Origin: Sphingomonadales bacterium
Lineage (GTDB): Bacteria > Pseudomonadota > Alphaproteobacteria > Sphingomonadales > Sphingomonadaceae
Assembly: GCA_016720115.1 (NCBI GenBank)
Contig: JADJXT010000001.1
Coordinates: 1,550,001 to 1,614,000, forward strand
Reading direction: 5' to 3'
DNA length: 64,000 nt
Below, in pieces: positions 59,472-64,000 of this stretch. Position 1 is the first letter of the stretch. Each line of letters begins with the position of its first letter. The notes below the pieces were generated by a model that worked only from the letters and a program-made list of their open reading frames with translations, was not told where the DNA came from and ran no database searches. Both the position numbers and the translations under genes were made by a program.

Positions 59472-61802
59472 ATGGCTGATACCACCGATACCGATACGCC
59501 TGCCGAAGACCCGTTCGACCAGATCCTCAATGCGCCGTTCGATGCGGCGATTTCCGAACGCTATCTGATCTACGCGATGTCGACGATCACCGCGCGCTCG
59601 CTGCCCGATCTGCGTGACGGGCTGAAGCCGGTGCACCGCCGCTTGCTTTGGGCGATGCGGCAGCTGAAGCTCGATCCGGCCAGCGGGTACAAGAAATGCG
59701 CGCGCGTTGTGGGCGATGTTATCGGTAAATATCACCCGCATGGCGACCAGTCGGTCTATGATGCGATGGTGCGCCTCGCGCAGACCTTTTCGCTGCGCTA
59801 TCCGCTGGTCGACGGGCAGGGCAATTTCGGCAATATCGACGGCGATAATGCCGCCGCCTATCGCTACACCGAAGCGAAGCTGACCAAGACCGCCATCGAA
59901 TTGATGGCGGGGCTGGACGAAAACGCGACCGACTTCAAACCCACCTATAATGGTGAGGATGAAGAGCCCGAGGTTATGCCCGGCCTGTTCCCCAACCTGC
60001 TCGCCAATGGCGCGAGCGGGATCGCGGTCGGCATGGCGACGAGCATCCCCTCGCACAATGCAGCCGAGGTGATCGACGCCGCGATGCTGCTGATTGATGA
60101 ACCCAGGGCGACGCACGAACAGCTGATGCAGATCGTGCAAGGCCCCGATTTCGCAACCGGCGGCGTGCTGGTCGACAGCCGCGAGACGATCAGTGCGGCT
60201 TACGAAACCGGTCGCAGTGCGCTGCGCGTGCGGGCGCGCTTTCACGCTGCCGATGCGAAAGACGCCGCCGATCGCGATGCCGGGATCGAGCGCCTGTCGG
60301 GCGGCACCTGGCAGCTGGTCATCACCGAAATCCCGTATCAGGTGCAAAAGGGCAAGCTGATCGAGCAGATCGCGCAACTGATCGCCGACAAGAAACTGCC
60401 GATCCTCGACGATGTGCGCGATGAATCGGATGCCGACATTCGCATCGTGCTGGTGCCGAAAAGCCGCAATGTCGATCCGGAAGACCTCAAGAACGCGCTG
60501 TTCCGCCTGACCGATCTCGAAACGCGGTTCGGGCTCAACATGAATGTGCTCGATGCCAACCGTGTGCCCAAGGTGATGGGGCTGGGCGAGGTGCTGCGCG
60601 AATGGCTGACGCACCAGATCGAGGTGCTGGTGCGCCGGTCGCAGCACCGGCTTGAAAAGATCGACGCGCGCCTCGAACTGCTCGAAGGCTATATCATCGC
60701 CTATCTCAACCTCGACAGGATCATCGAGATCATCCGCACCGAGGATGAGCCCAAGCCGGTGATGATGGCCGAGTTCCAGCTGACCGACCGGCAGGCCGAA
60801 GCGATCCTCAACATGCGGCTGCGGTCTTTGCGCAAGCTGGAGGAAATGGAACTGCGCCGCGAGCGCGACGAACTCCATGCCGAGCGCGAGGAACTGGTGA
60901 AGCTGCTCGAAAGCCCGGCGCGGCAGCGCACCCGGCTGAAGAAGGATCTGACCAAGCTGCGTATCGGCTATGCCGAAGACACCGATCTGGGCCGCAGGCG
61001 CACGTCGCTGGTCGAAGCTGCGCCCGCGCGCGAAATCTCGCTTGAGGCCTTTGTCGAGCGCGAACCGGTGACGGTGATCCTGTCGAAACGCGGCTGGATC
61101 AAGGCGATGAAAGGCCATGCAGACCTTTCCGCCAAGGCCGACTACAAGTTCAAGGAAGGCGATGCGCTGGCGCAGGTCTTTCATGCGCAGACGACCGACA
61201 AGATCCTCGTCGCGACGGCCAATGGCCGTTTTTATACGATCGGTGCCGACAAGCTGCCCGGCGCACGCGGCTTTGGCGAGCCGCTGGGCACGATGATCGA
61301 TATCGAGGCTGGCAATGATATTGCCATGTTGCTGCCGGTTACGCCGGGCGGCCGCATGTTGCTGGCGGCTTCGACCGGCAAGGGCTTTCTCTGCAAGATG
61401 GAGGATGTCGTCGCCGAAACGCGCAAGGGCAGGGGTGTCGTGACGCTGAAACCCGGTGCACGATTGCAGGTGGTTCGTACAGCACCAGCCGAAACGGCGG
61501 ATGAAGCTGCGATGAAAGACCAATATGTCGCCGTTGTTGGCGAGAACCGCAAGCTTGTGATCTTTCCGATGAACGAGATTCCGGAAATGGCGAAAGGGCA
61601 GGGCGTGACCCTGCAACGCTACAAGGATGGCGGCCTTTCCGATGCAATCTGCTTCAACCTGAGCGAGGGGTTGAGCTGGGCCATGGGTGGAGACAGCGGG
61701 CGCATACGAACCGAATCAGACCTCACCCAATGGCGTGTCGCACGCGGGGCTGCCGGTCGGCTTCCACCGCAGGGATTTCCCCGCAACAACCGGTTCGACT
61801 GA
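59472..61802 (+). CDS. parC: DNA topoisomerase IV subunit A
   Basis: Type IIA topoisomerase subunit that decatenates daughter chromosomes. The catalytic Tyr132 lies in AAAYRYTEAKL, with the quinolone-resistance region GKYHPHGDQSVYDAMVRLAQ before it (Gln where E. coli ParC has Ser80, Asp where it has Glu84). At 776 aa it is ParC-sized and lacks the GyrA-box QRRGGKG, separating it from GyrA. The C-terminal domain has short beta-pinwheel repeats (VILSKRGWIKAMKG, KILVATANGRFYTIGADKL). parE is not in the window. Confidence 0.94.
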   Translation: MADTTDTDTPAEDPFDQILNAPFDAAISERYLIYAMSTITARSLPDLRDGLKPVHRRLLWAMRQLKLDPASGYKKCARVVGDVIGKYHPHGDQSVYDAMVRLAQTFSLRYPLVDGQGNFGNIDGDNAAAYRYTEAKLTKTAIELMAGLDENATDFKPTYNGEDEEPEVMPGLFPNLLANGASGIAVGMATSIPSHNAAEVIDAAMLLIDEPRATHEQLMQIVQGPDFATGGVLVDSRETISAAYETGRSALRVRARFHAADAKDAADRDAGIERLSGGTWQLVITEIPYQVQKGKLIEQIAQLIADKKLPILDDVRDESDADIRIVLVPKSRNVDPEDLKNALFRLTDLETRFGLNMNVLDANRVPKVMGLGEVLREWLTHQIEVLVRRSQHRLEKIDARLELLEGYIIAYLNLDRIIEIIRTEDEPKPVMMAEFQLTDRQAEAILNMRLRSLRKLEEMELRRERDELHAEREELVKLLESPARQRTRLKKDLTKLRIGYAEDTDLGRRRTSLVEAAPAREISLEAFVEREPVTVILSKRGWIKAMKGHADLSAKADYKFKEGDALAQVFHAQTTDKILVATANGRFYTIGADKLPGARGFGEPLGTMIDIEAGNDIAMLLPVTPGGRMLLAASTGKGFLCKMEDVVAETRKGRGVVTLKPGARLQVVRTAPAETADEAAMKDQYVAVVGENRKLVIFPMNEIPEMAKGQGVTLQRYKDGGLSDAICFNLSEGLSWAMGGDSGRIRTESDLTQWRVARGAAGRLPPQGFPRNNRFD

Positions 61803-61815
61803 CAGCGGAGGCCGC

Positions 61816-63033
61816 CTACGGATTCCCGCCCTCGCGCAGCGCCTCTGCCACCATCTGATCGGCGATTTCGGTTGCGCGCGGCTCTTCCGGAAAGGCTTCG
61901 GCCACCCATTGCCGTTCGATTGCCTGCAGGGTCTTGGCCACTACCGGTCCGGCACGCAGGCCCTTGGCGATCAGGTCGCCGCCTTTGACGGGCAGTTGCG
62001 GCACTTGCCAGCTTTCGATGCTGGCAAGCTCCTGACGCAAGCGGTTATCGTCAAAGTCCAGCAGTACCAGATCCCGGGCATTTTCGGTGCCGATGGCATA
62101 GGCCAATTGCCGCGCCGATTGGATCGATCCCCTATGGGCTGCAAGCTGGACAAGATCGGTCCGAAGGCGGTTGGACAGTTTCATGCGCGAAGCGATCTTC
62201 TCGACGCCAGCCGTATCGACCGGCAGAATGGCGCTCAATCGACGTCCCGCTGACGGTTTGATCGCAGACGCTGTTTCCCTTTCGATCAACATGGCAAGCT
62301 TGTTCCCGGCGTCGGCGACGATTTCGGGCAGGAAGGATGCGAAAATGCCGTTATCGAGCATCGCCTGAACCGCCGGGGCAGGGTTGGCGACCGAAAGCAA
62401 TTTGCGCAGCTCGTCCGAAATCCGTTCGCGCGACAAGGCCATCAGTTTGCTGGCATGTGTCGACGCGGCAGCAAGTGCTTCGGCGTCGATGGCACCTTTC
62501 CCGAAGCGGGCATGAAAACGGAATAGCCGCAGGATACGCAGATGGTCTTCGGCTATGCGTGCCTCTGCATCGCCGATGAAGCCGATATGGTGCGCGGCAA
62601 GATCGGCTAGTCCGTCGAAATAGTCGAATATTTCGCGGCTTTCAGGGTCTGCATAAAGTGCGTTGATGGTGAAGTCGCGCCGGGCAGCGTCTTCTTTCCA
62701 ATCCGTTGCAAACTCGACCGTGGCACGGCGGCCATCGGTCGAAACGTCGCGGCGCAATGTGGTGATTTCGAAGGTGCGGCCATCGGCAACGGCAGTCACC
62801 GTTCCATGGTCGATGCCTGTCGGGACAGCCTTGATCCGGGCTGCCTCCAGCCGCCGCGTTACCTCATCGGGCACCAGAGGCGTTGCAATATCGACATCGG
62901 CGACGGCTATGCCCAGCAGCGCATCGCGCACAGCACCGCCGACGATCCGCGGAGGCTGGCCGTCAACGCGCAAGGCGTCAACTACGCGTTCAAAAGCAGG
63001 ATCGTGCAGCCAGGGCGCATCGGGCAACTGCAT
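61816..63033 (-). CDS. CCA tRNA nucleotidyltransferase / poly(A) polymerase family protein
   Basis: Class II nucleotidyltransferase. The N-terminal catalytic site is RIVGGAVRDALLGIAVADVD (Asp-x-Asp in DVDIAT), followed by DFTINALYADPESREIFDYF and the RNA-binding domain start RIAEDHLRILRLFRFHARFG. At 405 aa it lacks an HD domain and fits alphaproteobacterial CCA-adding enzymes, which share the fold with PcnB. tRNA-His here already encodes CCA, so a repair role is likely. It overlaps the Nudix gene stop by one base. Confidence 0.92.
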   Translation of the reverse strand: MQLPDAPWLHDPAFERVVDALRVDGQPPRIVGGAVRDALLGIAVADVDIATPLVPDEVTRRLEAARIKAVPTGIDHGTVTAVADGRTFEITTLRRDVSTDGRRATVEFATDWKEDAARRDFTINALYADPESREIFDYFDGLADLAAHHIGFIGDAEARIAEDHLRILRLFRFHARFGKGAIDAEALAAASTHASKLMALSRERISDELRKLLSVANPAPAVQAMLDNGIFASFLPEIVADAGNKLAMLIERETASAIKPSAGRRLSAILPVDTAGVEKIASRMKLSNRLRTDLVQLAAHRGSIQSARQLAYAIGTENARDLVLLDFDDNRLRQELASIESWQVPQLPVKGGDLIAKGLRAGPVVAKTLQAIERQWVAEAFPEEPRATEIADQMVAEALREGGNP

Positions 63034-63620
63034 CAACCCTCACCCAAAAGGCGGCGGGACAGGTTGGCAATGATGCCAGCGGTAACACCCCAGATGCGGC
63101 GGCCCTGCCAATCCATGTCGTAATATTCGCGCATCTGCCCCTGCCATTCGACCCGCCGTAGTGCGTAATTGGCACGGTCGAACAAAATCGCAAGCGGCAC
63201 TTCGAACCACTCCTCGACTTCCTCCGGATTGGCCAATAGCGGCAGGTCAGGCGGAACAACGCCAATGACCGGCGTTATCTGGTAACCGCTGCCGGAATAA
63301 TAATCGTCGGCCGCGCCCAGAATATCGACTTCATCGCGGGGCAGGGCGATTTCCTCCTCCGCTTCACGCAATGCGGCAATGACGGCATTTTCATCTTCGG
63401 GATCGACCTTTCCGCCCGGAAAGGCTACCTGCCCGGCATGACTGCGCAGCCATGCGGGTCGGCGCGTCAGGATAACGCCGGGTTCGGCGCGGTCTGTAAT
63501 GGGAACGAGCACTGCGGCATGGCGATAGTCGCCCACGTGGCGCGGATAGGCGCGTTCATCCTCGATTGCGATTGCACGCGACGGATGAAGCGCATCGGAA
63601 AACTGCCTCTTCCAGTTCAT
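63033..63620 (-). CDS. Nudix hydrolase, CoA pyrophosphatase type
   Basis: 195-aa Nudix protein. The CoA-type signature ILTRRPAWLRSHAGQVAFPG leads into GGKVDPED and the Nudix helix AALREAEEEIAL, so hydrolysis of CoA or its derivatives is the best guess. ATG 63620 overlaps the stop of the upstream DUF1285 gene by 4 nt, and its own stop overlaps the CCA transferase start, giving a tight three-gene operon. E. coli NudL is the nearest named relative by motif. Confidence 0.88.
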   Translation of the reverse strand: MNWKRQFSDALHPSRAIAIEDERAYPRHVGDYRHAAVLVPITDRAEPGVILTRRPAWLRSHAGQVAFPGGKVDPEDENAVIAALREAEEEIALPRDEVDILGAADDYYSGSGYQITPVIGVVPPDLPLLANPEEVEEWFEVPLAILFDRANYALRRVEWQGQMREYYDMDWQGRRIWGVTAGIIANLSRRLLGEG

Positions 63621-64000
63621 CCGGTTACATCCAGTGCAAAAAAATCGCCTTCGCTCCAAATCCCCGGCTTTTCGGGGCTGGTGCCCAGAGCCAGTTCGGC
63701 GAGTTCATAATAGACAGGTCGTGCGCAGCGCGCCCAAAGCCCTGCGCGAACATGCAGATAGGGCACGGGCGTTCCACCAAAGGCACGGGTTTCGATCGGA
63801 TGGTCGCGTCCTGTAACAACCATGTCATCGGTATTGAGGCGGAAGGCGATGCTGCCGTCGCGGATCTGTATCTCCACAGCAATGAAGGGGACGTCGGCCA
63901 CGTCGATTGACAGCTTTTCCTGTGGTGTAACCAGCCAATAGCTGTTGTCAGGTTCGATCCGGAGCAGGCTGGAAAAGGCGCGCACCATCGCCGGACGGGT
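63617..64000 (-). CDS. DUF1285 protein, 5' end beyond the window
   Basis: The C-terminal ~128 codons are visible; the gene runs off the right edge (reading continues TRPAMVRAFSSLLR). The pattern SYWLVTPQEKLSIDVADVPF, RLNTDDMV and YLHVRAGLWARCARPVYYEL matches the DUF1285 family, common in alphaproteobacteria next to a Nudix and a CCA transferase gene. Function unknown; no signal peptide can be judged. Confidence 0.85.
   Translation of the reverse strand, partial: TRPAMVRAFSSLLRIEPDNSYWLVTPQEKLSIDVADVPFIAVEIQIRDGSIAFRLNTDDMVVTGRDHPIETRAFGGTPVPYLHVRAGLWARCARPVYYELAELALGTSPEKPGIWSEGDFFALDVTG

Noticed and set aside
59385..61616. A 743-codon open frame on the minus strand opposite parC
   Set aside because: It is a mirror frame of a fully recognisable topoisomerase IV gene in GC-rich DNA; its translation is low-complexity His/Arg/Gln-rich with no known motif.

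Overview
The window is a GC-rich, densely packed bacterial chromosome segment, almost certainly from an alphaproteobacterium of the Sphingomonadales (Sphingopyxis/Sphingorhabdus-like; inferred from protein style, not from a search). Support includes the frr-uppS-cdsA-dxr-rseP-bamA-skp-fabZ run, a ccmCDEFGHI cytochrome c maturation cluster without ccmAB, a long-type leuA, a lone lapA-pyrF-trpF-trpB-trpA-accD-folC string, and interspersed palindromic repeats. Nearly all of it is core metabolism. No prophage, CRISPR array, integrase or plasmid gene was seen.

Layout. 1-7,911: isoprenoid carrier, phospholipid and outer-membrane assembly operon. 8,076-10,679: rpmE, tRNA-His(GTG), a Leu/Glu-type dehydrogenase and an OmpA-domain protein. 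10,808-15,615: ccmCDEFGHI, with most junctions overlapping by 4 nt. 15,750-19,026: kup, then an unassigned gene and an AHH-type HNH nuclease gene. 19,089-21,943: a leucine-rich leader peptide and attenuator-like fold, leuA, nitronate monooxygenase. 21,977-27,082 (minus): yceI, ilvC, ilvN, ilvB, miaA. 27,081-30,169: serB, a Cu/Zn-SOD lipoprotein and two YkuD-type L,D-transpeptidases. 30,211-34,505: a MerR regulator with its operator-promoter, acyl-CoA dehydrogenase, phospholipase D and a small calcium-motif protein. 34,575-41,539: cysK and a hydrolase, an MFS exporter, a DUF885 lipoprotein, and an HD-GYP/PilZ pair. 42,089-47,465: UvrD helicase, an MHS-type transporter, an IS5-family insertion and an EamA permease. 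47,462-57,837: rsmD, rluB, AmpG-like permease, folC, accD, the trp genes, pyrF, lapA. 58,032-64,000: purB, parC, CCA transferase, Nudix hydrolase, a partial DUF1285 gene.

Most notable: (i) two families of paired palindromic repeats in at least eight gaps, with compensatory base changes inside each half; (ii) an IS5-type insertion whose removal restores two convergent, overlapping genes and shows that one of them lost its native C-terminus; (iii) a small two-helix membrane protein gene translationally locked between trpB and trpA; (iv) a leuA leader peptide (five Leu codons in 15) with an alternative RNA fold; (v) an AHH nuclease gene next to an unassigned gene; (vi) divergent miaA and serB with overlapping start codons; (vii) an EF-hand-like loop in a Skp-family chaperone. 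I see no large undescribed multi-gene system; the best leads are (i), (iii) and (v).
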